59,095 nucleotides of DNA from a virus. Positions 40,909 through 48,754 of the stretch are shown here, piece by piece. The notes beneath the pieces were generated by a model. That model ran no database searches, was not told where the DNA came from, and saw nothing but the letters and a program-made list of their open reading frames with translations. The stretch's first letter is position 1, and each line of letters begins with the position of its first letter. The position numbers and the translations under genes were made by a program. The DNA is taken from positions 1 to 59,095 of the IMG/VR virus record IMGVR_UViG_3300042892_002848; one strand, given 5' to 3'.

Positions 40909-40925
40909 CTGTTATAGTATAACAG
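40909..40925 (-). promoter_or_regulatory. Palindromic promoter/operator of the primase gene
   Basis: A perfect 17-bp inverted repeat, CTGTTATAGTATAACAG, directly abuts the ATG. Read on the minus strand it contains the extended -10 TGTTATACT (-10 hexamer 40,916-40,921); a weak -35 TTGTTT lies 17 bp further. A dimeric repressor could cover the -10 and start site. Confidence 0.5.
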
Positions 40926-40947
40926 AGTTTGTGTACAAAAACAACGA

Positions 40948-42024
40948 TTATCGGTATTGAATATTCTCAACCAAGCCGTTTGACAACAACACTGTGGCTG
41001 CAGTAGATCCTTCAAACTGGATGGGCACGTAACCTGAACCGCCCGTGGTCACAGTGACGTTGGCCACTGTGCCGGCGCCGCCTGGATTCAAAGCAGCCAC
41101 TGCTGTGGCACCAGCACCGTAGCCCAGAATTTGCACATAAGGAGGAGCCACATAAGAATTACCAGCATTGGTCAACAGTATTGCAGTGACCACACCATCT
41201 ACCACTGTGGCTTGAGCTGTGGCCCCGTAGCCAAGCGATGTGTTCAGGGCAATTCTCAACAGGGGATGATAGCCCACAGCATTGAAATAAACAGATTCAG
41301 TAGCATCCAAATACTCACGACTTTCTGTCACATTGTAGAATTCTGATTCGTAGTCCTGTGCTGCCTGTAGTTTGAGTGTGCCTGTGTAATGCACCAGGTC
41401 CATTTTGACTGTGGTCAGACTGGAACTGTTGGTGGTCATATGACTGGAATAAAACTCTGTTCGTTGTGTACTGTTGAGTGGTTGTGGATTGAGAGCCCAA
41501 TCAGGCCAACCTGTTGGTGCTGCACTCACAGTTTGATTTTTGCCAGTGATAGTGGGTATAGTAACCTCTTGACTGGGCACAAACTCAGGGTATATCGAAT
41601 CCACAACATTACAGTCCGCACGGGCTCCTGCATTGGCATCGGTAAACACTGCCTGATGATAACTGCCTTGTATGCGTTCTATGCTGTAGCTGCCAGGTTG
41701 GGCCACAATGTCATTGGTATCTTCTGGGGCAAGTACCAGTCGCACACGCCCTGTTGCGGCACTGAGCACGTCCATGTTTTTTTCCACCAACAGCTGATCG
41801 CCTGTTTGATTCATCAGTCGGAATCGAAATGTAGACCCTGTGATGTTTACAGGCTTTTGATCCTGGTTGATGAATTCAAAGAGCAACACATTGTCAACAC
41901 CTTTGTTTACTGTTAAAGTTTTTGCGTACACTGGATCATACCTCGCTTGAAAATATCCACCCGTGGTGTCTACCAGTAATACTCTGGTGATTTGTTGATA
42001 AAGATAAACGGTTGTGGAATACAT
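40948..42024 (-). CDS. Virion structural protein, probably baseplate or fibre-associated
   Basis: 358 residues from the ATG at 42024. N-terminal beta domain (QARYDPVYAKTLTVNKGVDNVLLFEFINQDQ... FRFRLMNQTG... SYSIERIQG) resembles BppU-like baseplate domains; middle TTVKMDLVHYTGTLKLQAAQDYESEFYNVTESRE recurs in T4-like marine phages; the C-terminal region has Gly/Thr-rich repeats (VVTAILLTNAGNSYVAPPYV and VANVTVTTGGSGYVPI). CTAAATA ends 5 bp before the ATG, so the late mRNA is probably leaderless. Confidence 0.75.
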   Translation of the reverse strand: MYSTTVYLYQQITRVLLVDTTGGYFQARYDPVYAKTLTVNKGVDNVLLFEFINQDQKPVNITGSTFRFRLMNQTGDQLLVEKNMDVLSAATGRVRLVLAPEDTNDIVAQPGSYSIERIQGSYHQAVFTDANAGARADCNVVDSIYPEFVPSQEVTIPTITGKNQTVSAAPTGWPDWALNPQPLNSTQRTEFYSSHMTTNSSSLTTVKMDLVHYTGTLKLQAAQDYESEFYNVTESREYLDATESVYFNAVGYHPLLRIALNTSLGYGATAQATVVDGVVTAILLTNAGNSYVAPPYVQILGYGAGATAVAALNPGGAGTVANVTVTTGGSGYVPIQFEGSTAATVLLSNGLVENIQYR

Positions 42025-42029
42025 TGTTG

Positions 42030-42049
42030 TATTTAGCAGACCATAAATA
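42030..42049. promoter_or_regulatory. Divergent late promoters with leaderless spacing
   Basis: Minus strand CTAAATA (42,030-42,036) ends 5 bp from the ATG at 42024; plus strand CATAAATA (42,042-42,049) ends 6 bp from the ATG at 42056. In T4 the late start site lies about 5 bp after TATAAATA, so both transcripts should begin at the start codon. The whole divergent region is 31 bp. Confidence 0.65.
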
Positions 42050-42055
42050 ACCGCA

Positions 42056-42433
42056 ATGGGCAATAACATATTCCAAAAGCTAACAGAAAAATATCCGTTT
42101 ATAACACTATGCGTTTATGCCAATACAGAGTATGTGGGCGTGGTACAAAATAGAGATGATGACGTGACCACTATCTACGATTTTGGTGCTGTGATGGCTC
42201 AGGAAGACAAGCTGGGATTTCTAGAACTTGCATCCACCTGGTGGTGGGAAAGCAATCGATCTATTCCCATCAACATCTTTTTACGCAGGGACTGGGACAA
42301 ATTCCGCAGCACATTGCGAACTTTTGTCAACAAAGACCTGGAAATCTTACACGGTCCTGCTTGCAGTTTGTCTGACATTGCTCGCAAAAAGACCAAACGC
42401 AGAAGCATCACACTGGTTCGACGTCTTGACTGA
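42056..42433 (+). CDS. Conserved T4-like phage protein, unknown function
   Basis: 125 residues. Begins MGNNIFQKLTEKYPFITLCVYA and contains LASTWWWESNRSIPINIFLRRDW, patterns I associate with a small protein of T4-like marine phages. Basic C-terminus (RKKTKRRSITLVRR). Late promoter 6 bp from the ATG. The end overlaps the convergent DnaE-like gene by 26 bp. Confidence 0.65.
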   Translation: MGNNIFQKLTEKYPFITLCVYANTEYVGVVQNRDDDVTTIYDFGAVMAQEDKLGFLELASTWWWESNRSIPINIFLRRDWDKFRSTLRTFVNKDLEILHGPACSLSDIARKKTKRRSITLVRRLD

Positions 42434-42986
42434 GCAAACTCATGTGCAAGGCAACCAACATTGCGTAGCTTAGGCTGTGACTCTTCTTGAATGTGTAGCC
42501 CCGACTGGTGTCACCGTCCCAGACTGATTTGAACACTTGATCCCAGGGCTGACCCTGTAAGTGTGCTTTGCCCGGACGAATAACCGATATAAATGCTGCC
42601 ATTCTTGCAATAGAGTCCGGCCGCATTTGTTGCAACAAATCAGTATAATTTCCCACATGCACCAGTTGGCTGGCCCAGGCAGAATCAGTCCATAATCTTG
42701 CCCAGTTTGGCTCTTGCGCCAGCAATTGATCATAATGTGCTTGATCACGAATCAACTGATACACACTCATGTTCAAAAAGTCAATTTTAAAGTAACCACG
42801 AGCCTCTGCTGACTCATAGTCTATGGCTGCACACTGATTTACAGGATCGTAAGGAATATCAGTGACATACACACCCGAATTGTGACGTCTGGGTCTTCCA
42901 TCTGTGATCTGCCGTGCAGGTGTGTGCTGAATCAATTTCAGTATGTGTTCGCGGTCAGCAAAGTCAATGTCAATGTCTGCGCTCAT
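42408..42986 (-). CDS. Miniature DnaE-like (PolIII alpha) protein
   Basis: 192 residues from the ATG at 42986 (overlaps the upstream stop as ATGA). Pieces of bacterial PolIII alpha appear in their normal order but strongly shortened: SADIDIDFADR (palm strand, DnaE PDIDIDF), HNSGVYVTDIP (HxSGVxI), YFKIDFLNMSV (KFDFLGL), GNYTDLLQQMRPDSIARMAAFISVIRPGK (palm/fingers; ALYRPGP) and FKKSHSLSYAMLV (FNKSHAAAYA). PHP, thumb, beta-binding and OB domains are absent. It may be a degenerate polymerase turned nucleic-acid- or clamp-related protein; activity is doubtful. Confidence 0.6.
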   Translation of the reverse strand: MSADIDIDFADREHILKLIQHTPARQITDGRPRRHNSGVYVTDIPYDPVNQCAAIDYESAEARGYFKIDFLNMSVYQLIRDQAHYDQLLAQEPNWARLWTDSAWASQLVHVGNYTDLLQQMRPDSIARMAAFISVIRPGKAHLQGQPWDQVFKSVWDGDTSRGYTFKKSHSLSYAMLVALHMSLLSQDVEPV

Positions 42987-43333
42987 TGTTGTACCAGTGC
43001 AGTCACTATGTCCAGTTGTTCCTGTGCCTGTGCCACTGCGGCTGCTGCATCGGCCACAGCAGGATGTTGTCTGGCCAACTCTTCTAGGCGTTTTTCTTGT
43101 TCCATTCGACGACGAACCCACTGGACAGCTTCCTGTGTTGGACCGTCAAGACTTATCTGAGTATGGCTGCAGGACAACGTTAGCCAGCTGACACCGTCAT
43201 ACACTTCTATATTTTTTAAACTTGTATTGTACCGTAATATTCCAGCACTCTGAGATCCTGGGCTTATATACGGCTGCATAGAGCTGCCGCCTGTGGTTAC
43301 TAACCCTGTACCGGGTATTATTCCTTGAATCAT
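42983..43333 (-). CDS. Phage protein with beta start and helical tail, unknown function
   Basis: 116 residues. N-terminal half MIQGIIPGTGLVTTGG ... AGILRYNTSLKNIEVYDGVSWLTL resembles the small beta unit found at ends of tail-fibre proteins, while residues 65-116 form a charged helix (QWVRRRMEQEKRLEELARQ). Lies between the Zn-finger gene and the DnaE-like gene, 1 bp and -4 bp away. Could be a small virion part. Uncertain. Confidence 0.6.
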   Translation of the reverse strand: MIQGIIPGTGLVTTGGSSMQPYISPGSQSAGILRYNTSLKNIEVYDGVSWLTLSCSHTQISLDGPTQEAVQWVRRRMEQEKRLEELARQHPAVADAAAAVAQAQEQLDIVTALVQQ

Positions 43334-43334
43334 G

Positions 43335-44042
43335 TTACCATCCTGCCTTGGTTAAGATTTCTTGTGCATATGCTTGATCTTCAGGGTGATCTCTAAAACG
43401 TTTTTGCCAGGCATCACTGTCAATATAACTCCAGATCATGGCCACCTGAGTGGGATCCAGGCTGCTCAAAAACTTTTGTCCCGATTCTGAGTTATAAATT
43501 ACCCATGGACTTATTCTTCCCGATGTTATTGCATGGCATGCTGCATTGGTATTACCGTAACGCATGCAATCATGTGCAGGATGGCCTGTGTTTTCTTGCC
43601 AGGTCATGCTGTATTCAATTGCTCGGGCCAAGGCATCATCCACTGCTTCCGTCTGCAGGTGTGCAATCAAGTACTCAGTGTACACACGATCGCTACACCA
43701 GTAGTCAATTTTTTTGTTGTGCTTGAGCAGCCAGTCAATGAACCGCGGGGGATTTATCACACGGGTATCCACACAATAGCGACCAAACTTTACAAATGCT
43801 CTGTAGTAGGCCGATGTCACAAACGTGTCAAAATCTTTGGTGCGAGCCGAACCTGCTGCAATTTCGTAAAAACGTATGTAACTTTGAAAGCCCAACCGAA
43901 CACCTGCCTCATTGCGGCTTTGATGCCTGCGCTTGGGCTCGCACATGTGTACTGCAATTGAGGTTTCTCTTGCAAACTCTTTCTTGCAGTATTCACATGC
44001 GAATTTACTTTTTGTCTCGTCCGGCTGCACGATTGTAATCAT
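43335..44042 (-). CDS. Zinc-finger-like phage protein
   Basis: 235 residues from the ATG at 44042. An N-terminal C-x2-C-x12-H-x-C pattern (FACEYCKKEFARETSIAVHMCEPKRR) forms a classical-type zinc finger and a basic stretch, suggesting nucleic-acid or protein contact. The rest is helical, with no known domain. The start overlaps the gp62-like gene by 38 bp, within a replication-linked operon with uvsW. Confidence 0.65.
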   Translation of the reverse strand: MITIVQPDETKSKFACEYCKKEFARETSIAVHMCEPKRRHQSRNEAGVRLGFQSYIRFYEIAAGSARTKDFDTFVTSAYYRAFVKFGRYCVDTRVINPPRFIDWLLKHNKKIDYWCSDRVYTEYLIAHLQTEAVDDALARAIEYSMTWQENTGHPAHDCMRYGNTNAACHAITSGRISPWVIYNSESGQKFLSSLDPTQVAMIWSYIDSDAWQKRFRDHPEDQAYAQEILTKAGW

Positions 44043-44451
44043 CAATTTCTTTTTGTGTGGTGATTTTGGCCATGACGTCAATTTCGTCGTCTTTGTAGAG
44101 TGGGAAGATTTCCTGCAGAGCCCGGCGTTTCACACTGAGTCCTGCTTCTTTCTTTTTGGGCGCAATCCAGTTGTGTCGAGGAGTGCCCATGCCTGGACTA
44201 ACAGCAGTGGCGCACAACCATTGCAGTTTGGGATGACGACCTATGTCAAAAAAGTGTTTGTTGAGATAGTGGTTGCAGCTTTGCACATAGTATTCTTGCA
44301 GTTCACGAGAACCTTCCACTGCTGAGCCCCAGCGCAACATTAAAAATGTGGAGAATTTCTTGCGCTCATCAGAATCAAGTTCATCATAGAAGTCTCTGTT
44401 CTTGATGTCTAATTGTCGCATCTCATTGCCAATGTGTAACTTGTCACTCAT
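44005..44451 (-). CDS. 62: Probable clamp-loader small subunit (T4 gp62-like)
   Basis: 148 residues, helical. The layout fits gp62, which holds the gp44 ring together: a KKFSTFLMLRW segment (in other phages F-x-V-N-R-x-L), YVQSCNHYLNKHFFDI, HPKLQWL, a basic HNWIAPKKK, and a C-terminal helical end. The match is by pattern only and the family is very divergent; gp44 and gp45 are not in the window. The neighbours (Zn finger, uvsW) fit a replication operon. If wrong, it is an unknown replication-operon protein. Confidence 0.5.
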   Translation of the reverse strand: MSDKLHIGNEMRQLDIKNRDFYDELDSDERKKFSTFLMLRWGSAVEGSRELQEYYVQSCNHYLNKHFFDIGRHPKLQWLCATAVSPGMGTPRHNWIAPKKKEAGLSVKRRALQEIFPLYKDDEIDVMAKITTQKEIDDYNRAAGRDKK

Positions 44452-44707
44452 GTGTTTTGCTCAGTTGATAAATCATAATAACACGATCTATAGCATCTTG
44501 TAAAGTGGGATTGGTTTTGGCCATTCGGTGAATCTCGCCCCACATCTTGGAATCCATTAAATGATCGTGCAAGGGTCTGCCATCGCTGGTGCGATAATCG
44601 TAGCCCATTACTTCACGTGTGTTGGGATCTGCCCCAAACTCTCTTCTAAACACTGTGTCACCCACACGTTCGTAAATGTATGTTGCGTCTGGCTTGAGCT
44701 GTCCCAT
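44444..44707 (-). CDS. Small conserved phage protein, unknown function
   Basis: 87 residues from the ATG at 44707; the stop of the upstream gene lies 1 bp before (TAACATG). Contains PDATYIYERVGDTVFRREFGADP and DGRPLHDHLMDSKMWGEIHR. Overlaps the gp62-like gene by 8 bp. No known fold or function. Confidence 0.6.
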   Translation of the reverse strand: MGQLKPDATYIYERVGDTVFRREFGADPNTREVMGYDYRTSDGRPLHDHLMDSKMWGEIHRMAKTNPTLQDAIDRVIMIYQLSKTHE

Positions 44708-44708
44708 G

Positions 44709-45209
44709 TTACCAGGCTTTGTTGTAGTCCACAATCTCGCAGTTGCGGCTGACGTCTTTCACAAAGTAAACACAGTCGGGTTCTGCATCGTCATTCAGCG
44801 GCACGGCCAGCATCTGACCATTCTTGAGTTTGGGTGCGTACCACGTGACTTCTTGGTACACATCCACAATTTCGATGTCAGGAAAGCTGGGTCTAAAACT
44901 TGTGAGTGGATTGAATTGAAACACTCTAAAGCCGCGATCATTGATGCTGGTTAATGGCAGTACTTCAAGGTCACCCACGTCAGGTTCACCGATCAAGATC
45001 TGCCAGTCCATGGGCATGCGTATTGTGGCGTCACCTATTCGCAGCACCAGAGCAGGAGCAGTAAAGCTTTCTAAAAAGATCAAGGGAATAAAATGATAGT
45101 CAGGATCTTTGGGGTCGCTATTGTCTAAAATAGCAAATCTCATGTCATCTACTTCTTCGGGCAGGTGATCGAGATTGTAATAAGTGTTGTCTAGTGTTAA
45201 AATTCGCAT
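44709..45209 (-). CDS. Conserved T4-like phage protein, unknown function
   Basis: 166 residues, beta-rich. Segment IRMPMDWQILIGEPDVGDLEVLPLTSIN and the C-terminal VTWYAPKLKNGQMLAVPLNDDAEPDC are patterns I associate with T4-like marine phages. Member of the uvsW-to-DnaE-like gene run. No enzyme motif. Confidence 0.65.
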   Translation of the reverse strand: MRILTLDNTYYNLDHLPEEVDDMRFAILDNSDPKDPDYHFIPLIFLESFTAPALVLRIGDATIRMPMDWQILIGEPDVGDLEVLPLTSINDRGFRVFQFNPLTSFRPSFPDIEIVDVYQEVTWYAPKLKNGQMLAVPLNDDAEPDCVYFVKDVSRNCEIVDYNKAW

Positions 45210-45257
45210 GTAGTAATAATACAGTAGTTGCGGGTCAAAGTCAACCAGGTTTGATCT

Positions 45258-45917
45258 TTAAGAATCTTCATTTACAAATTTTGATAATTTAATAGATAAA
45301 AGATCAATCACCGAAGACTCGGACAAATCAACTTGACGGGTTAACCACTCATTATGATATTTTTTACATTGTGCTGTAACTAATTTTAGATGCGGCATTT
45401 GATCTATTAAACTATCAATTCCATTTTTTTCAAGCAAATGACTTACATCTATTTTATTCGAGTTTTGTACTAATCTCATTTGCATCAGTGCCCAATTATA
45501 GTCTGTGATCCAATCAAGATACATCTCAGCAGCATGTGTTGCTTGGCCTACTAATACCAATTCTTTTATTTTAAGAAAAAAATCACCAAATGGACTTAAT
45601 AATAGTTTATAATGTCTAGTTGCACAATCACGCCTGGCCCATATAGCATAATTGTTTGCGTCGGGAACAACCAGCCAGACTGGTATCACTGGAAGTCTTA
45701 GCAATCTGTCAACAGAATGAGTACTAACATACGATTCAGAAAAATTGTTGCACAACTCTAACCAATCTGAATCAATCAGAGAATTATCTTGAAATTTTAC
45801 AGATGCAGACTGTGTGACACGCCCGTTTGTGCCAATTGATTGATTCCATTGATGGTTACAGCAATTCACAACAAAATCTCCAGCACACCCCGATACATAA
45901 CTTACCAAATGTTTCAT
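45258..45917 (-). CDS. AT-rich gene, unknown function
   Basis: 219 residues. Starts MKHLVSYVSGCAGDFVVNCC, which faintly recalls the nucleotide-binding start of sulfotransferases but lacks a full motif, so I do not assign it. Helical C-terminal half. Base composition is more AT-rich than the flanking uvsW and the 166-residue gene, a hint of separate acquisition. Overlaps uvsW by 4 bp (ATGA). Confidence 0.6.
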   Translation of the reverse strand: MKHLVSYVSGCAGDFVVNCCNHQWNQSIGTNGRVTQSASVKFQDNSLIDSDWLELCNNFSESYVSTHSVDRLLRLPVIPVWLVVPDANNYAIWARRDCATRHYKLLLSPFGDFFLKIKELVLVGQATHAAEMYLDWITDYNWALMQMRLVQNSNKIDVSHLLEKNGIDSLIDQMPHLKLVTAQCKKYHNEWLTRQVDLSESSVIDLLSIKLSKFVNEDS

Positions 45918-47383
45918 TTGATTTTCATCCAGTCTAGTTTTTCTGCTGAGAACGGATAATTGGCCTCTTTATAAAAGGCTTTGCGTTTGGTCAAATGGCG
46001 TTTGGCAAACTTGCATGTGCTGGTTATGTCCCAGATCTGCACATGATCTTTGTCTTCGGCTTTTCTAATGCCGCGCCCAATTGATTGTATAACTCGAACA
46101 AAGCTCTTTCCGGGCTCAATAAGAACCAGATTAAAAATACGGGGGATATTAATACCCACAGCGGCCACACCGTAAGTGGCCACAATGATCTTGTCTGTGG
46201 CATCTGCCACTTCGTCATATTCTTCTTGTCTCTTTGTGCCCTTTGTTGCTCCGGACACAAACACAGCTTTTTCTCCCAGTCGTGCTACCAGTTGTCTACC
46301 ACACTCTGTGCGGTCAACCAACACCAAGGTATTGCCAGTTTCGTTTACTCGACGCACCAGGTCAGCTATGGTGTCTAATCTACCTGACTCTTCCAGCAGG
46401 TATTTTAGTTCACTTTGATAGTTGCTGTATTCCACATGGTCTATCAGTTGCACAATGTTCACGTGGCACTGTGCCAGCACTCCACGATCTTGCAGTTCAC
46501 TAGCACTGAGCTTGCTGATAACAGGACCCAGGCTTACCAGCAGACTTTGGCTTTCAAACTTTTCTTTGGGCACAGTTCCTGTTAGTCCCCATCGAATTGG
46601 CACTCTAGCCATCACACCTGTGAGCAAGGTCTTTAAGGCATCTGCCTTGGCCATGTGTACTTCGTCCACAATCACACAGACCACGCCTTGAATAAAGTCC
46701 TGAATGCTCACTTCAGCTTCACCCGACTTGGTTTTTTTCATCATGTTGTTTAGACTTTGCCATGTGCATATGGTGTGTGTTCGGTCATAGTCTTTTTGAT
46801 CACCAAAATACACACCCACATCCAGGCCTAGATTGACATAGTCTTTTTCTGTTTGTGTTACCAAGCTCTTGTTGGGCACAATAATGATACTGCGACCATA
46901 TGCCTCCACGCTTTGACTCAAGGCAGCAGTCATAAGTGTTTTGCCTGCGCCTGTGGCCACTTCTTGTATGCACTGCGGATTCTGCAGGTAGTTGTTGACG
47001 ATCTCCACTTGATAGTCACGCAACAGAATGGGCTGACCCACAGCAGGATGCCCCACCGGCCAAGTCTTGTGTGCAAATGAATCTTCTGTTACCTGTACAA
47101 AATCAAACACCGTGGAATAATCACGTTGATCATCCAGTTCAATGTTATAATCGTATCGTTCTAGAATAGGAACAATTTCAGGCAAGAGATTGATGTAGCT
47201 GGAACCACCCAATTGAAAGTAAGCCACTTTGCCGTCCCACCGCCCCAGTCTTACTGCGGGCTGATATCTTGCTCCGGGGATTTCATACTTGAATGTGCTG
47301 ACCAGTTTCTTCCTACAGTCAAGATCAAGGCCCTCAATTTTGATGTTCACTTCGTCCCGAATCACTATTGTTGCTTGTTTCAT
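45914..47383 (-). CDS. uvsW: UvsW-type DNA/RNA-DNA helicase
   Basis: 489 residues. SF2 helicase that unwinds R-loops and branched DNA, switching T4 replication from origin- to recombination-driven. N-terminal UvsW domain with YQPAVRLGRWDGKVAYF (40-56), Walker A VATGAGKT (142-149), DEVH (240-243), GLTGTV (motif III), and SIGRGIRK (motif VI). The start lies 8 bp after a sigma70 -10, so the mRNA is nearly leaderless. Confidence 0.95.
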   Translation of the reverse strand: MKQATIVIRDEVNIKIEGLDLDCRKKLVSTFKYEIPGARYQPAVRLGRWDGKVAYFQLGGSSYINLLPEIVPILERYDYNIELDDQRDYSTVFDFVQVTEDSFAHKTWPVGHPAVGQPILLRDYQVEIVNNYLQNPQCIQEVATGAGKTLMTAALSQSVEAYGRSIIIVPNKSLVTQTEKDYVNLGLDVGVYFGDQKDYDRTHTICTWQSLNNMMKKTKSGEAEVSIQDFIQGVVCVIVDEVHMAKADALKTLLTGVMARVPIRWGLTGTVPKEKFESQSLLVSLGPVISKLSASELQDRGVLAQCHVNIVQLIDHVEYSNYQSELKYLLEESGRLDTIADLVRRVNETGNTLVLVDRTECGRQLVARLGEKAVFVSGATKGTKRQEEYDEVADATDKIIVATYGVAAVGINIPRIFNLVLIEPGKSFVRVIQSIGRGIRKAEDKDHVQIWDITSTCKFAKRHLTKRKAFYKEANYPFSAEKLDWMKIK

Positions 47384-47391
47384 TATTGTGT

Positions 47392-47420
47392 AGTATACAC
47401 TATTTAAGTACCAAAGTCAA
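47392..47420 (-). promoter_or_regulatory. Sigma70 promoter of uvsW, leaderless type
   Basis: TTGACT (47,415-47,420), 17 bp, TATACT (47,392-47,397), 8 bp before the ATG at 47383. The spacer also contains CTTAAATAG, which resembles the late motif. Confidence 0.75.
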
Positions 47421-47431
47421 AACAATAGGTA

Positions 47432-48559
47432 TTATTTTGCTACAAATTCTGCTAGTTCCGGAAATACAATTGAAAAATCTAGCTTCCTGTAATCGTCATG
47501 CTCGTGCAATTTAGATTTGAATAAATCAAAATAATCAGAATCGTTGGTGTTTTTTAGCAATTTGATCCACGTTTTTACATCAAGGTGTTTGCTGTTTTCT
47601 AAATGATTTGTTATTTTATCTTTTATTTGATCGGGCCATACGCCAGGTCTCATGTGCGCCGGAGAATGCACCCTTCCTAACCAAGGTCGCGGTAGTCCTT
47701 TGTTGTTGCACCAAGTAAAAAATTCGTCCAAATAGTAAATGTTATACGCACTGACAGTGTGGCTAACACTGAGTCTAAAATTATTGAGATTTGATTTTTT
47801 AATATAATTGTCAATATGGCAATTAACCTCAATCCAACTGGCAGGAAATCGAATGTATTCATAACGGTTGCCAACTCCGTCTATGCTTAGTTGCATATCA
47901 ATTTCTTTAAAATGCGTCCATAAATCCCACCATTCGTCATCTGGAAATACAGTTGCGTTGGTGGTATAATGTAATGTGATATTACTGGCTTGCCCAGACA
48001 ACACATAATAGTTCAACAATGCTTTTTGTTCCGGCACTCCACTTAGAAAGGGTTCGCCGCCGGGGATGTCAATATGAATAATACCAGGGGCATTGTTTAC
48101 AAAATCAGTAACAAATTCTTCTTTGAAAAACTTATGATGTTTTATTGTTATGTTGTAAATGTCTTTGGCTTCATTGTGCCATTTGCTAGACGACGTTGGT
48201 CCACAAGTGATACATTTTAAATTACATGTATTACCAAATGCAATGCTGGCTGTAATAAAATTATTTTCAGTCAACTGATAAATTTGGTATTGATCTTTCC
48301 ACCGAGTGTGGTCAAGTTGCCGCTTACTTTCAATACCGTTTTGTTCTTCAATTTGGCATCGTTCGCAGCCAATCGGCCATTGGTCATTGGTAAATTCAGT
48401 TTTTATTTGTTTTAAAAAATCACTGTTGGCATATGCAGTAATTGAGTCTGTCTTGATATTGTGTATTTTGTCATAGTGTTTGATCTGAAATTTACAGCAA
48501 GGTGTAATTGCACCAGTAGGTGAAAAATCTATATTGGACCAAGGACTATAACAAAACAT
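47432..48559 (-). CDS. Radical SAM protein with twitch/SPASM-like cysteines (second)
   Basis: 375 residues from the ATG at 48559. The open frame continues to 48613, but that stretch contains a terminator, so the shorter start is right. 4Fe-4S motif C-x3-C-x2-C at 112-116-119 (CNLKCITC), IPGGEPFL, and outer cysteines 21, 22, 65 and 68 as in the first radical SAM protein; both share a similar C-terminal region (WIKLLKNTND... FPELAEF). AT-rich compared with flanking genes. Late-type TTAAATA ends 7 bp before the ATG. Substrate unknown. Confidence 0.85.
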   Translation of the reverse strand: MFCYSPWSNIDFSPTGAITPCCKFQIKHYDKIHNIKTDSITAYANSDFLKQIKTEFTNDQWPIGCERCQIEEQNGIESKRQLDHTRWKDQYQIYQLTENNFITASIAFGNTCNLKCITCGPTSSSKWHNEAKDIYNITIKHHKFFKEEFVTDFVNNAPGIIHIDIPGGEPFLSGVPEQKALLNYYVLSGQASNITLHYTTNATVFPDDEWWDLWTHFKEIDMQLSIDGVGNRYEYIRFPASWIEVNCHIDNYIKKSNLNNFRLSVSHTVSAYNIYYLDEFFTWCNNKGLPRPWLGRVHSPAHMRPGVWPDQIKDKITNHLENSKHLDVKTWIKLLKNTNDSDYFDLFKSKLHEHDDYRKLDFSIVFPELAEFVAK

Positions 48560-48566
48560 TGTGCAA

Positions 48567-48573
48567 TATTTAA
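48567..48573 (-). promoter_or_regulatory. Late-type promoter TTAAATA, leaderless spacing
   Basis: TTAAATA on the minus strand, between the terminator and the radical SAM ATG, 7 bp from the ATG; no ribosome site is present. Confidence 0.5.
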
Positions 48574-48577
48574 CATT

Positions 48578-48609
48578 AAAAAAAACAGGTACCGTTTTAA
48601 GGGTACCTG
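48578..48609 (-). terminator. Rho-independent terminator downstream of the AAA+ gene
   Basis: Perfect 8-bp stem CAGGTACC/GGTACCTG (48,586-48,593 and 48,602-48,609) followed on the minus strand by eight T. It ends the transcript of the AAA+ gene and the 35-residue gene, just before the radical SAM gene. Confidence 0.9.
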
Positions 48610-48645
48610 CCAAAAGCCTGGGCCGGAGCCAACCAGCGCCCAGGA

Positions 48646-48753
48646 TTATTGTTTAATTTCTTTCACAGTAAAACCATTGGCCTCATGTTCATCGGCTTCG
48701 TACACAGTGTCCACAGCGTACAAGAACAAGTCACCATCCCAAATTTCAAACAT
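48646..48753 (-). CDS. 35-residue acidic peptide coupled to AAA+ gene
   Basis: Short gene whose ATG follows the AAA+ stop by one base (TAATATG). It encodes an acidic peptide starting MFEIWDGDLFLYAVDTVYEA and lies within the transcript ended by the 48,578 terminator. Support is the coupling and position; function unknown. Confidence 0.5.
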   Translation of the reverse strand: MFEIWDGDLFLYAVDTVYEADEHEANGFTVKEIKQ

Positions 48754-48754
48754 A

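Noticed and set aside
45258-45917. Sulfotransferase
   Set aside because: Only a weak likeness of the first residues (VSGCAGDF); the PAPS-binding motifs are not visible.
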